DNA from: Streptomyces olivochromogenes
GTDB taxonomy: Bacteria; Actinomycetota; Actinomycetes; Streptomycetales; Streptomycetaceae
Direction of reading: 5' to 3'
NCBI RefSeq assembly: GCF_021538895.1
Contig: NZ_JADDRL010000004.1
Location: forward strand, 124,001-188,000
DNA: 64,000 nt
Shown here: positions 54,340-63,423 of the stretch, piece after piece
How the letters are laid out: every line of letters begins with the position of its first letter
How positions within the stretch are numbered: position 1 is the stretch's first letter
Notes under the pieces: model-generated
Database searches by the model: none
Seen by the model: the letters and a program-made list of their open reading frames with translations, nothing else
Told to the model about the DNA's origin: nothing
Translations under genes and position numbers: made by a program

Positions 54340-54834
54340 ATGGAGAACCACGGGCGCGGGTACGACCCGCGCCCCCAGGGGGGCGACCGGCGGACGCCTG
54401 ACCCACTGCCGTACGAGGGGGTCTGGCGGTTCACCGCCGCCGCCGTCGACGCCTCGGTCCCGCAGGCGCGACACGCCGTACGGGATCTGCTCCTGCGCCA
54501 GGGCGTGCCGGTCTCGGACGACCTGGTGCACGGACTGCTGCTGATCGTCTCCGAACTGGTCACCAACGCGGTCAAGCACGCGGCGCTGCTGTCGCCGATG
54601 CTCGCCGTGGAGGTGGCCGTCGGGGCCGAGTGGGTGCGGGTGTCGGTGGAGGACAACCATCCCTACCGCCCGACCGCCCTGGAGGCCGACCACGGCCAGA
54701 CGGGCGGCCGGGGCCTGCTCCTGGTCCGCGAGGTGGCCCGCGAGGCGGGCGGGGCCGTCGACGTCGAGCACACGTCGAGCGGCGGCAAGGTGATCTGGGC
54801 CGCCCTGCCGCTCAAACCCGTACGGCTCGTGTGA
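54340..54834 (+). CDS. Anti-sigma-like HATPase (RsbW-type) protein
   Basis: A 164-residue ATP-binding protein with the GHKL boxes: ELVTNAVKHA (N box) and GGRGLLLVREVAREAGG (G box). Streptomyces has many such stand-alone kinases that regulate sigma factors through anti-anti-sigma partners. No partner is adjacent. Start chosen at ATG 54340 after GAGGGTGG; GTG 54274 and others farther up are also open, giving up to 186 residues. A TAACAGCTGACTTG stretch upstream may hold the promoter. Confidence 0.8.
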   Translation: MENHGRGYDPRPQGGDRRTPDPLPYEGVWRFTAAAVDASVPQARHAVRDLLLRQGVPVSDDLVHGLLLIVSELVTNAVKHAALLSPMLAVEVAVGAEWVRVSVEDNHPYRPTALEADHGQTGGRGLLLVREVAREAGGAVDVEHTSSGGKVIWAALPLKPVRLV

Positions 54835-54867
54835 ACCGTCGGACCCGTACCGCTCGCGTGAGCCTTC

Positions 54868-55461
54868 TCACCAGCCCGCGGACGGGCCCGTCAGCTCCCT
54901 GACCGCCGGGCGGGCCGCGTCCAGGACGGTCATGAACCAGGCCGAGAAGGTGTCCCTCGCGTGCCGCTGAGCCAGCTCGGCCGGGGTCACGAAGGCGGTC
55001 GCCCCGACCTCCTGCGAGTCCGGCGCGAGGGGGGCCTGCACCATGCCGACGAACAGGTGGTTGTACTCCTGCTCGACCAGGCCCGAGGCCGGGTCCGGGT
55101 GGTTGTAGCGGACCGTGCCCGCCTCGGCGAGCAGCGACGGGGAGACGCCCAGCTCCTCGTACGTCCGCCGGGCCGCCGCCGCGAAGGGCGCCTCACCGGG
55201 GTAGGGGTGGCCGCAGCAGGTGTTGGACCACACACCGGGGGAGTGGTACTTGCCGAGCGCCCGCTGCTGGAGCAGCAGCCGGCCGCGCTCGTCGAAGAGG
55301 AACACCGAGAAGGCCCGGTGCAGCTGCCCCGGCGGCTGATGGGCGGCGAGCTTCTCCGCCGTGCCGATCGTCACACCCTTCTCGTCGACGAGTTCCAGCA
55401 AAATCGCGTCCGCGGTGCCGTTCGACGAGCTGTGCGTCTCGGTGGCAGGTGTGATCGGCAT
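54868..55461 (-). CDS. idi: Isopentenyl-diphosphate isomerase, type 1
   Basis: The 197-residue Nudix-like protein has VWSNTCCGHPYPGE (Cys67-type active cysteine region), ARRTYEELGVSP Nudix box, and EYNHLFVG (acid and metal site). It interconverts IPP and DMAPP for terpenoid synthesis. The start MPITPATE follows GAAGG by six bases; ATG 55467 is two codons earlier. It is monocistronic, with a 252-bp gap to the CDF gene in which I see no gene. Confidence 0.92.
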   Translation of the reverse strand: MPITPATETHSSSNGTADAILLELVDEKGVTIGTAEKLAAHQPPGQLHRAFSVFLFDERGRLLLQQRALGKYHSPGVWSNTCCGHPYPGEAPFAAAARRTYEELGVSPSLLAEAGTVRYNHPDPASGLVEQEYNHLFVGMVQAPLAPDSQEVGATAFVTPAELAQRHARDTFSAWFMTVLDAARPAVRELTGPSAGW

Positions 55462-55713
55462 ACCCATCCTTCGCCTCGGTCTTCGCACCCCAAGTCTGCC
55501 GTACGAATCCGGCACTCCCGGCACTTCCCGGCACGGGCCACGCCGGAAGAGGAACCCGCGGGACGATCGTGCCCGGCCGGTGGTGCCGGGAACCCGTCGA
55601 GGGGTCTCGAACACCAGGACGCAAGGGTGACCGGGCGCCGTCGCGCTCCGGCCGCGACGAGGGCCGGCGAGGGCAGATGAAGGCCGACGAAGGCCGGGAA
55701 CGGCCTCACGCCG

Positions 55714-56655
55714 TCAGTGACACAGCCGCGCCTCGTGCTCCGCGTGCCCGCCCGGCTCCAGCTGGAAGGTGCAGTGCTCCACGTCGAAGTGATGGCCCAG
55801 GCAGCCCTGCAGCTCGTGCAGCATCTTCTCGTGGCCGATGGCGTTCAGCACGTCCGAGCGGACCACCACGTGCGCGGACAGCACGGGCATCCCGGAGGTG
55901 ATCGTCCAGGCGTGCAGGTCGTGGACGTCCTCGACGCCGTCCAGCGCCAGGATGTGGGACCGCACCTCCGCCATGTCGACGTCCTTGGGGGCCGCCTCCA
56001 GCAGCACGTCGAGGGTCTCGCGCAGCAGCTTCAGCGTACGAGGGACGATCATCACGCCGATGAGCAGCGAGGCGATCGGGTCGGCGGCCTGCCAGCCCGT
56101 GGTCAGGATCACGGCCGCCGAGACCATCACGGCCACCGAGCCCAGCGCGTCCGCGGCCACCTCCAGGAACGCTCCTCGAACGTTCAGGCTCTCCCGCTGA
56201 CCCTTCATGAGCAGCGTGAGCGAGATCATGTTCGCGACCAGACCGATCGCGCCGAACACGATCATCACGCCGCCCGCGGTGTCCGCCGGCGTGAAGAACC
56301 GCTGGATCGCCTCGTACAGGACGTATCCGCCGACGCCGAGCAGCAGCAGACAGTTGGCGAGCGCCGCCAGGATCTCCGCGCGGGCGAGGCCGAAGGTGCG
56401 GTGGGCGCTCGGCGGGCGGCTCGCGAAGTGGATGGCGAGCAGCGCCATGCCCAGACCCAGGGCGTCCGTGGCCATGTGCGCCGCGTCCGCGATGAGCGCG
56501 AGTGAATCCGCGAGCACACCGCCGACGACCTCGACCACCATCACGAAGAGCGTGATCGCCAGCGCACCGCGCAGCCGCCCGCGGTACGCCGCTGCCGCCG
56601 TCCCGGTGGCCGGGGCGTGCGCGTGCGCGTGCCCGTGGTCGTGCCCAACCCCCAT
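55714..56655 (-). CDS. Cation diffusion facilitator (CzcD-like)
   Basis: The 313-residue protein has a His-rich N terminus (HDHGHAHAHA), six membrane helices with the metal-site aspartates in LIADAAHMATDA and VAADALGSVAVM, and a C-terminal cytoplasmic domain with GVEDVHDLHAWTI. It exports zinc or related divalent cations. ATG 56655 has AGGAGGG eight bases upstream. A terminator hairpin for the preceding galE gene lies just upstream. No ArsR/SmtB gene is adjacent. Confidence 0.9.
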   Translation of the reverse strand: MGVGHDHGHAHAHAPATGTAAAAYRGRLRGALAITLFVMVVEVVGGVLADSLALIADAAHMATDALGLGMALLAIHFASRPPSAHRTFGLARAEILAALANCLLLLGVGGYVLYEAIQRFFTPADTAGGVMIVFGAIGLVANMISLTLLMKGQRESLNVRGAFLEVAADALGSVAVMVSAAVILTTGWQAADPIASLLIGVMIVPRTLKLLRETLDVLLEAAPKDVDMAEVRSHILALDGVEDVHDLHAWTITSGMPVLSAHVVVRSDVLNAIGHEKMLHELQGCLGHHFDVEHCTFQLEPGGHAEHEARLCH

Positions 56656-56759
56656 GAGACGCACCCTCCTGTGTTCCGCCCTGTGTTCCGCCCGGGATCA
56701 CAGTGAACTACGGGTGGGGGGTATCCGGCAACGCGGCACTGAACACCGTTGTCATGTGC

Positions 56760-56790
56760 CCTGACCTGCGGAAACGAACCGCAGGTCAGG
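56760..56790 (-). terminator. Terminator after galE
   Basis: CCTGACCTGCGG (56760-56771) pairs perfectly with CCGCAGGTCAGG (56779-56790) around AAACGAA, 12 bp past the galE stop on its strand. It is a strong 12-bp hairpin that separates galE from the CDF gene. Confidence 0.85.
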
Positions 56791-56801
56791 GTGGTGCCGG
56801 C

Positions 56802-57773
56802 TCACTGGCCGTGGTGCAGCCGCCAGCCCTGCCAGGCGGACCCGACCATCTCGGGCACGGTGCGCCGGGCCCGCCAGCCCAGTTCCCCGGCGGCCCGTGC
56901 GGCCGAGGCGACCGCGCGCGGGGCGTCACCGGGGCGGCGGCCCTCGACGACGGGCGCGCGCCGGTCGCCGGTGACCTCGCCGATGACCGAGATCAGTTCG
57001 CGGACCGAAACGCCCTCACCGCGCCCGATGTTCACGGTCAGGTCGCCGGCCGGGCCCGCCCCGGCGAGCCGCCGGGCCGCCGCGAGGTGCGCCTCGGCGA
57101 GATCGGCCACGTGGATGTAGTCCCGGACGCAGGTGCCGTCCGGGGTGGGGTAGTCGTCGCCGAAGATCCGTGGGGCCTCGTCGCGGGTGAGCCGGTCGAA
57201 GACCATGGGGACGATGTTGAAGACGCCCATGTCGGCCAGCTCGGGGGCGGCCGCGCCCGCCACGTTGAAGTAGCGCAGGCACACCGTCGCGATGCCGTGC
57301 GCCCGGCCCGCCGCCCGGACGAGCCACTCACCGGTGAGCTTGGTCTCGCCGTACGGGTTCACCGGGGCGCACGGGGTGTCCTCTGTGATCAGGTCCACAT
57401 CCGGGTTGCCGTAGACCGCCGCCGACGAGGAGAACAGGAACCGCTCGATCCCGGCCTCGGCGACCGCGTCCAGGAGCGTGCCGAGACCGCCCACGTTCTC
57501 CCGGTAGTAGTAGGTGGGGCGGTCCACCGACTCGGCGACCTGCTTGCGGGCCGCGAGATGCACCACACCGGTCACCTCGTGCTCGGCGAAGACCCGCCTC
57601 AGCAGGTCCGCGTCCATCGTGGAACCCGTGACGAGCGGCACGTCCGCCGGGAGCCGCGCGGGCACTCCGGCCGACAGGTCGTCCAGCGCCACGACGCGCT
57701 CCCCGTCGGCCGCCATGGCCCGCGCCACATGCGCCCCGATGTATCCGGCACCGCCGGTGATCAGCCAAGTCAT
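56802..57773 (-). CDS. galE: UDP-glucose 4-epimerase
   Basis: The 323-residue extended SDR has GGAGYIG (7-13), SSSAAVYGNP (serine site) and the catalytic YGETK with Tyr141 and Lys145. It interconverts UDP-Glc/UDP-Gal (or GlcNAc/GalNAc). It is divergent from the CDP-alcohol phosphotransferase gene (289-bp gap), so it may supply sugar for that cluster. A terminator follows. Confidence 0.9.
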   Translation of the reverse strand: MTWLITGGAGYIGAHVARAMAADGERVVALDDLSAGVPARLPADVPLVTGSTMDADLLRRVFAEHEVTGVVHLAARKQVAESVDRPTYYYRENVGGLGTLLDAVAEAGIERFLFSSSAAVYGNPDVDLITEDTPCAPVNPYGETKLTGEWLVRAAGRAHGIATVCLRYFNVAGAAAPELADMGVFNIVPMVFDRLTRDEAPRIFGDDYPTPDGTCVRDYIHVADLAEAHLAAARRLAGAGPAGDLTVNIGRGEGVSVRELISVIGEVTGDRRAPVVEGRRPGDAPRAVASAARAAGELGWRARRTVPEMVGSAWQGWRLHHGQ

Positions 57774-58062
57774 GGTCGCCCACCCTATGCCGACGGCTCA
57801 CCGGGCCCACCGGTGTCCCGGATGCCCGGTCCCGGTGGATACGCGGGCCGTGGTTTGTGGGGCGGACCCTTGATCACCCATGATGATCGCGGCAAAGGCC
57901 AGTACAGACCGCGTCGACCTGTCCGTGAACGGTCGGTGAACACAATCTTCCGGTCATCCGATAGCCTCTGCCGACAATGCCGCCCGGCTGTCACGGACAA
58001 GCGGCGCACCCAGCACGCAGACGACCGGCGCAGGCGCGTCGGCACCCAGGGAGTGAGTTCGG
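57774..58062. promoter_or_regulatory. Divergent galE / glycopolymer-cluster promoter region
   Basis: This 289-bp gap has ATAGCCT near 57959-57965, a plausible -10 for the rightward cluster, and an AT-richer segment (CACAATCTTCCGG) upstream of it. GGGAG before the TTG at 58063 is the ribosome site. No hairpin or known riboswitch fold is evident by eye. Confidence 0.4.
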
Positions 58063-59880
58063 TTGTCGACCGCCATCGTGACCGGTCAGCCGGTCCCCGG
58101 ATCGTCGCTCGAAGGCGATCTGCGGTCCCTCGGCTTCGAGGTGCGGGTGGCCGCGGACGCCGCCGACACCGAGATGCTCCTCGCCGCCGTCCCGGCGGAC
58201 CAGCGGGTGGCCCTCGTCGACTCCCGCTTCGTCGGGCACCCGCACGCGCTGCGCCTCGGCCTGACCGACCCCCGCTTCCCGCTCGCCGCGGTCACCGGCG
58301 CCGTGACCGCGCAGCCGGCCGGCCGTGAGGCCCTGACCCGGGCGATGGCGCGGGAGGCCTCGGCCGGCGGTGGCACGGCGGTCGCCGTCGACAGCCTCGC
58401 CGACCGGATCGTCACCGCCCTCGGCACCGACGGCGCCGAGGTGCACCGCCCCGAGCTCGGCAGCCTCGTCGCCGCCGTCCCCGCCGACCCGCAGGCCCGC
58501 AACGAGGCACGGCAGGCCGTGGACGCCGTCGACGACGAGGCCGTACGCCTGAAGTCGGCCGTGAAGGCCCGCGACGGCTTCTTCACCACGTTCTTCATCA
58601 GCCCGTACTCGCGCTACCTCGCCCGCTGGTGCGCGCGCCGCGGTCTGACCCCGAACCAGGTCACCACGGCCTCGCTGCTCACCGCGCTGATCGCGGCCGG
58701 CTGCGCGGCCACCGGCACCCGGCCCGGCTTCGTCGCCGCCGGTGTCCTGCTGATCTTCTCGTTCGTCCTGGACTGCACCGACGGCCAGCTCGCCCGCTAC
58801 TCCCTGCAGTACTCCACGCTGGGCGCCTGGCTCGACGCGACCTTCGACCGGGCCAAGGAGTACGCGTACTACGCGGGCCTCGCGCTCGGCGCGGCGCGCG
58901 GCGGCGACGACGTATGGGCCCTCGCGCTCGGCGCGATGATCCTGCAGACCTGCCGGCACGTGGTGGATTTCTCCTTCAACGAGGCGAACGTCGGGGATCC
59001 CGACGCCACCGCCAACACCAGCCCCACCGCGGCCCTGTCCGGCAAGCTCGACAGTGTCGGCTGGACGGTCTGGGCGCGCCGGATGATAGTCCTGCCCATC
59101 GGCGAACGATGGGCCATGATCGCCGTCCTGACGGCGCTGACGACTCCCCGGATCACCCTCTACGCGCTGCTCGTCGGCTGCGCCCTCGCTGCGACATACA
59201 CCACAGCGGGACGCGTGCTGCGGTCCCTGACCCGCAGGGCGCGGCGGACCGACCGGGCCGCGCTGGCGCTGGCGGACCTCGCCGACTTTGGCCCGCTCGC
59301 CCAGGGCCTCGCCCGCGTCCTGGGCAGGGGCCTGCCCGGCTTCGCGGTCCCCGCCGTCGCCCTGCTCGGCGGCGCCGCCGTGGTGACCGCCTCCGCGCTC
59401 ACCGGCTTCGGCGGGGCGCTGCCCGTCGCCGCGGCCGCCTTCTACGTCCTGACCTCGGCGCTTGCCGTCGCCCGCCCGCTCAAGGGCGCCCTCGACTGGC
59501 TGGTCCCGCCCTTCTTCCGGGCCGCCGAATACGGCACCGTGCTCGCCCTCGCGGTTGAAGCGGGGGTGAACAGAGCGCTTCCCGCGACTTTCGGCCTGGT
59601 GGCCGCCGTCGCCTACCATCACTACGACACGGTGTACCGCATCCGCGGCAACGCCGGAGCGCCGCCGGCCTGGCTGGTGCGCGCGATCGGGGGGCAGGAG
59701 GGGCGCACGCTGCTCGTCACGGTGCTCGCCGCGCTGCTCACCCCTGCGCAGTTCAGGGGCGCGCTCACGGTCCTCGCCGTGGCCGTCGCCCTCGTGGTGC
59801 TCGTCGAGAGCATCCGGTTCTGGGTGACCGCCCACAAGGGTGGCGCGCCCGCCGTACACGATGAAGGAGAACCCGCATGA
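58063..59880 (+). CDS. CDP-alcohol phosphotransferase with extra N-terminal domain (DUF5941-like)
   Basis: The 605-residue product has an N-terminal soluble domain (about 1-170) with Rossmann-like VALVDSRFVGHPHALRLG, then the CDP-alcohol phosphotransferase motif from Asp237: LDCTDGQLARYSLQYSTLGAWLDATFD, with all four aspartates of DxxDG..AR..G..DxxxD. Several more membrane helices follow. It joins an activated CDP-alcohol to a lipid or sugar acceptor. TTG 58063 has GGGAG about ten bases upstream. Its stop overlaps the next gene (ATGA). The substrate is not known. Confidence 0.82.
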   Translation: MSTAIVTGQPVPGSSLEGDLRSLGFEVRVAADAADTEMLLAAVPADQRVALVDSRFVGHPHALRLGLTDPRFPLAAVTGAVTAQPAGREALTRAMAREASAGGGTAVAVDSLADRIVTALGTDGAEVHRPELGSLVAAVPADPQARNEARQAVDAVDDEAVRLKSAVKARDGFFTTFFISPYSRYLARWCARRGLTPNQVTTASLLTALIAAGCAATGTRPGFVAAGVLLIFSFVLDCTDGQLARYSLQYSTLGAWLDATFDRAKEYAYYAGLALGAARGGDDVWALALGAMILQTCRHVVDFSFNEANVGDPDATANTSPTAALSGKLDSVGWTVWARRMIVLPIGERWAMIAVLTALTTPRITLYALLVGCALAATYTTAGRVLRSLTRRARRTDRAALALADLADFGPLAQGLARVLGRGLPGFAVPAVALLGGAAVVTASALTGFGGALPVAAAAFYVLTSALAVARPLKGALDWLVPPFFRAAEYGTVLALAVEAGVNRALPATFGLVAAVAYHHYDTVYRIRGNAGAPPAWLVRAIGGQEGRTLLVTVLAALLTPAQFRGALTVLAVAVALVVLVESIRFWVTAHKGGAPAVHDEGEPA

Positions 59881-60629
59881 TCGGCCTCGTGCTGGCGGCC
59901 GGCGCCGGAAGGCGCCTGCGCCCCTACACCGACAGCCTTCCCAAGGCTCTGGTGCCGGTGGGCCCCGCGGGTATAGAGGACTCGATCACGGTGCTCGACC
60001 TCACACTCGGCAACTTCGCCGAGATCGGCCTGACCGAGGTCGCGATCATCGTCGGCTACCGCAAGGAGGCCGTGTACGAGCGCAAGGCGGCGCTGGAGGC
60101 GAAGTACGGCCTCCAGCTCACCCTCATCGACAACGACAAGGCCGAGGAGTGGAACAACGCCTACTCCCTGTGGTGCGGCCGTGACGCCCTCAAGGACGGT
60201 GTGATCCTCGCCAACGGCGACACCGTGCACCCGGTCTCCGTCGAGAAGACGCTGCTCGCCGCCCGCGGCGACGGCAAGAAGATCATCCTCGCCCTCGACA
60301 CGGTGAAGTCGCTGGCCGACGAGGAGATGAAGGTCGTCGTCCACCCCGAGAAGGGCATGACGAAGATCACCAAGCTGATGGACCCCGCCGAGGCCACCGG
60401 CGAGTACATCGGCGTCACCCTCATCGAGGGCGACGCCGCCCCCGAACTGGCCGACGCGCTGAAGACCGTGTGGCAGTCCGACCCGCAGCAGTTCTACGAG
60501 CACGGCTACCAGGAGCTCGTCAACCGCGGCTTCCGGATCGACACGGCGCCGATCGGCGACGTCCGGTGGGTCGAGATCGACAACCACGACGATCTCGCCA
60601 GGGGACGGGAGATCGCGTGCCAGTACTGA
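59877..60629 (+). CDS. Sugar/polyol-phosphate nucleotidyltransferase (cytidylyltransferase-like)
   Basis: The 250-residue Rossmann enzyme starts GLVLAAGAGRRLRPYTDSLPKAL, the NTP transferase signature, with ILANGDTV for the metal site. It resembles LicC or inositol-1-phosphate cytidylyltransferase. It would make a CDP- (or NDP-) activated alcohol from a polyol phosphate. It overlaps the preceding CDP-alcohol phosphotransferase by four bases and the next dehydrogenase by 13 bp, so it should make the substrate for one of the phosphotransferases. Confidence 0.8.
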   Translation: MIGLVLAAGAGRRLRPYTDSLPKALVPVGPAGIEDSITVLDLTLGNFAEIGLTEVAIIVGYRKEAVYERKAALEAKYGLQLTLIDNDKAEEWNNAYSLWCGRDALKDGVILANGDTVHPVSVEKTLLAARGDGKKIILALDTVKSLADEEMKVVVHPEKGMTKITKLMDPAEATGEYIGVTLIEGDAAPELADALKTVWQSDPQQFYEHGYQELVNRGFRIDTAPIGDVRWVEIDNHDDLARGREIACQY

Positions 60630-61678
60630 CCCGGCTCATCCCGTCGCCGGTCGTCGTGGACATCCGCCCGGGTGCCCTCGACGACCTGGCCTCCGTGCTC
60701 GCCGACCAGCGCATCTCGCAGTCCGGCCGGCTCGCCGTCGCGGTCAGCGGCGGCTCCGGCGCGCAACTGGCCCGGCGCATCGCCCCCTCGCTGCCCGGCG
60801 CCAGCTGGTACGAGGTCGGCGGCGGCACCCTCGACGACGCCATCCGGCTGGCCGGCGACATCAAGGCCGGCCGCTACGACGCGGTCGTGGGCCTCGGCGG
60901 CGGCAAGATCATCGACTGCGCCAAGTTCGCGGCGGCCCGGGTGGGTCTCCCGCTGGTCGCCGTGCCGACGAACCTCGCGCACGACGGCCTGTGCTCGCCG
61001 GTCGCGACCCTCGACAACGACGCGGGCCGCGGCTCCTACGGCGTGCCGAACCCGATCGCGGTCGTGATCGACCTGGACGTGATCCGCCAGGCGCCGGCCC
61101 GGTTCGTGCGCGCCGGGATCGGTGACGCCGTCTCCAACATCAACTCGATCGCGGACTGGGAGCTGTCCAACCGCGTCACCGGCGAGAAGATCGACGGCCT
61201 CGCCTCCGCCATGGCCCGCCAGGCGGGCGAGGCGGTGCTGCGCCACCCCGGCGGCATCGGGGACAGCGACTTCCTCCAGGTGCTCGCCGAGGCGCTGGTC
61301 CTCACCGGCATCGCGATGTCGATCTCGGGCGACTCCCGGCCCGCCTCGGGCTCCTGCCACGAGATCAACCACGCCTTCGACCTGCTCTTCCCCAAGCGCG
61401 CCGCGAGCCACGGCGAGCAGTGCGGCCTGGGGGCGGCCTTCGCGATGTACCTGCGCGGGGCCCACGAGGAGTCGGTGTACATGGCCGAGGTCCTGCGCCG
61501 GCACGGGCTGCCCGTGCTGCCGGAGGAGATCGGCTTCACCGTCGACGAGTTCGTCCGGGTCGTCGAGTTCGCCCCGGAGACCCGGCCCGGCCGCTACACG
61601 ATCCTCGAACACCTCGACCTCAAGACCCACCAGATCAAGGACATCTACGTCGACTATGTCAAGGCCATCGGTAGCTGA
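60617..61678 (+). CDS. Glycerol-1-phosphate dehydrogenase-like (EgsA/AraM) iron/zinc alcohol dehydrogenase
   Basis: The 353-residue product is an EgsA/AraM-type dehydrogenase: VGLGGGKIIDCAKFAAARVG (nucleotide loop), GIGDAVSN, then metal-ligand histidines in SCHEINHAF and SHGEQCGLGAAF. AraM makes sn-glycerol-1-phosphate from DHAP, the stereoisomer of archaeal lipids. Here the product may feed the cytidylyltransferase and CDP-alcohol enzyme beside it. GTG 60617 overlaps the preceding gene by 13 bp; GGGACGGGAG is upstream. Other polyol-phosphate substrates are possible. Confidence 0.82.
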   Translation: MPVLTRLIPSPVVVDIRPGALDDLASVLADQRISQSGRLAVAVSGGSGAQLARRIAPSLPGASWYEVGGGTLDDAIRLAGDIKAGRYDAVVGLGGGKIIDCAKFAAARVGLPLVAVPTNLAHDGLCSPVATLDNDAGRGSYGVPNPIAVVIDLDVIRQAPARFVRAGIGDAVSNINSIADWELSNRVTGEKIDGLASAMARQAGEAVLRHPGGIGDSDFLQVLAEALVLTGIAMSISGDSRPASGSCHEINHAFDLLFPKRAASHGEQCGLGAAFAMYLRGAHEESVYMAEVLRRHGLPVLPEEIGFTVDEFVRVVEFAPETRPGRYTILEHLDLKTHQIKDIYVDYVKAIGS

Positions 61679-62435
61679 ACTCCGTCCGGTCGTCCACCCC
61701 GCGGGGGTGAAGGACCGGCGCAGCGGTGAGCACTGGGCGGGACGCCTCTACATGCGCGAGGTGTCCCTGCGCGTCGACCGCTATCTGGTGAACACCAGGG
61801 TCACGCCCAACCAGCTCACGTACCTGATGACCGTCTGCGGTGTGCTCGCGGCCCCGGCCCTGCTGGTGCCGGGGATCGCGGGCGCCGTGCTCGGCGTGGT
61901 CGCCACCCAGCTGTACCTGCTGCTGGACTGCGTCGACGGCGAGATCGCCCGCTGGAAGAAGCAGTACTCGCTCGGCGGGGTCTATCTGGACCGGGTCGGC
62001 GCCTATCTGACCGACGCGGCCGTCCTGGTCGGCCTCGGCCTGCGCGCCGCCGACCTGTGGGGGAGCGGGCGCGTCGACTGGCTGTGGGCCTTCCTCGGCA
62101 CCCTCGCCGCGCTCGGCGCGATCCTGATCAAGGCCGAGACCGACCTGGTCGGCGTCGCCCGGCACCAGGCCGGCCTGGAGCCGGTCAAGGAGGCGGCGTC
62201 CGAGCCGCGTTCGTCCGGCATGGCGCTGGCCCGCCGGGCCGCCGCGGCCCTCAAGTTCCACCGGCTGATCCTCGGCATCGAGGCCTCCCTGCTGATCCTG
62301 CTCCTCGCCATCGCGGACCAGATCAGGGGCGACCTGTTCTTCACCCGGCTCGGCACCGCCGTGCTCGCCGGGATCGCACTGCTGCAGACCGTGCTGCACC
62401 TGGTGTCCATCCTCGCGTCGAGCAGGCTGAGGTGA
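61656..62435 (+). CDS. CDP-alcohol phosphotransferase homologue lacking the fourth aspartate
   Basis: The 259-residue product has a CDP-alcohol phosphotransferase domain with about six helices. The motif LDCVDGEIARWKKQYSLGGVYLDRVGA keeps the first three aspartates but has Ala116 where the fourth (catalytic base) aspartate, four residues after Asp112, is normal. It may be inactive, regulatory or mechanistically different. ATG 61656 overlaps the dehydrogenase by 23 bp. The C-terminal region has several helices. Coupled by a GTGA overlap to the next glycosyltransferase. Confidence 0.78.
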   Translation: MSRPSVAELRPVVHPAGVKDRRSGEHWAGRLYMREVSLRVDRYLVNTRVTPNQLTYLMTVCGVLAAPALLVPGIAGAVLGVVATQLYLLLDCVDGEIARWKKQYSLGGVYLDRVGAYLTDAAVLVGLGLRAADLWGSGRVDWLWAFLGTLAALGAILIKAETDLVGVARHQAGLEPVKEAASEPRSSGMALARRAAAALKFHRLILGIEASLLILLLAIADQIRGDLFFTRLGTAVLAGIALLQTVLHLVSILASSRLR

Positions 62436-63331
62436 GCGCCGTGGACATCTCGGCCCCGCTGAAGGTCGGCGCGGTGATCATCACCATGGGCAACCGCCCC
62501 GACGAGCTCAGGGCACTGCTCGACTCGGTCGCCAAGCAGGACGGCGACCGGGTCCAGGTGGTCGTCGTCGGCAACGGCTCGCCGGTCCCGGACGTCCCCG
62601 AGGGCGTGCGGACGTTGGAGCTGCCCGAGAACCTGGGCATCCCCGGCGGCCGCAACGTCGGCACGGAGGCCTTCGGCCCCAGCGGCCGCGACGTCGACAT
62701 ATTGCTGTTCCTCGACGACGACGGCCTCCTCGCCACGCACGACACCGCCGAACTGTGCCGGCAGGCCTTCGCCGCCGACCCGGACCTCGGCATCATCAGT
62801 TTCCGCATCGCCGACCCGGACACCGGCGTCACCCAGCGCCGGCACGTGCCGCGGCTGCGCGCCGCCGACCCGATGCGCTCCTCCCGGGTCACCACTTTCC
62901 TCGGCGGCGCCAACGCGGTGCGCACCCGGGTCTTCGCCGAAGTCGGCGGTCTGCCCGACGAGTTCTTCTACGCGCACGAGGAGACCGACCTGGCCTGGCG
63001 GGCCCTCGACGCCGGCTGGATGATCGACTACCGGTCCGACATGGTGCTCTACCACCCGACGACCGCGCCCTCCCGGCACGCGGTGTACCACCGCATGGTC
63101 GCCCGCAACCGCGTCTGGCTGGCCCGCCGCAACCTCCCCGCGCTCCTGGTCCCCGTCTACCTCGGGGTCTGGATGGCGCTCACCCTGCTGCGCCGCCCCT
63201 CCCGGCCGGCCCTGAAGGCATGGTTCGGCGGTTTCCGGGAAGGCTGGGCCGGACCGTGCGGTCCCCGCAGGCCCATGAAGTGGCGTACGGTGTGGCGGCT
63301 GACCCGACTGGGCCGGCCCCCCGTCATCTGA
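62432..63331 (+). CDS. GT2-family glycosyltransferase
   Basis: The 299-residue product has a GT-A fold: GAVIITMGNRPDELRALLDSV, then PENLGIPGGRNVG, LLFLDDDG (DXD) and the C-terminal FFYAHEETDLAWRALDAGW acceptor loop. It resembles rhamnosyl and N-acetylgalactosaminyl transferases of wall polymers. GTG 62432 overlaps the previous stop (GTGA). It probably adds a sugar to the polyol-phosphate product. Downstream is a 92-bp gap to the permease. Confidence 0.85.
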   Translation: MSAVDISAPLKVGAVIITMGNRPDELRALLDSVAKQDGDRVQVVVVGNGSPVPDVPEGVRTLELPENLGIPGGRNVGTEAFGPSGRDVDILLFLDDDGLLATHDTAELCRQAFAADPDLGIISFRIADPDTGVTQRRHVPRLRAADPMRSSRVTTFLGGANAVRTRVFAEVGGLPDEFFYAHEETDLAWRALDAGWMIDYRSDMVLYHPTTAPSRHAVYHRMVARNRVWLARRNLPALLVPVYLGVWMALTLLRRPSRPALKAWFGGFREGWAGPCGPRRPMKWRTVWRLTRLGRPPVI

Positions 63332-63382
63332 CAAGCTCGTCCATGGGACGCCGCGCACGACGAAGCGGCCTCCGGGCGAACC

Positions 63383-63411
63383 GAAGACGACGAAGACGAC
63401 CTCGAAGACGA
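63383..63411 (+). repeat. GAAGACGA short repeats
   Basis: Three copies of GAAGACGA begin at 63383, 63392 and 63404 in the 92-bp gap between the glycosyltransferase and permease genes. Nothing else is evident there; they could be a slippage tract or a weak ribosome-site cluster. Confidence 0.5.
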
Positions 63412-63423
63412 AAGTTTCCACCC

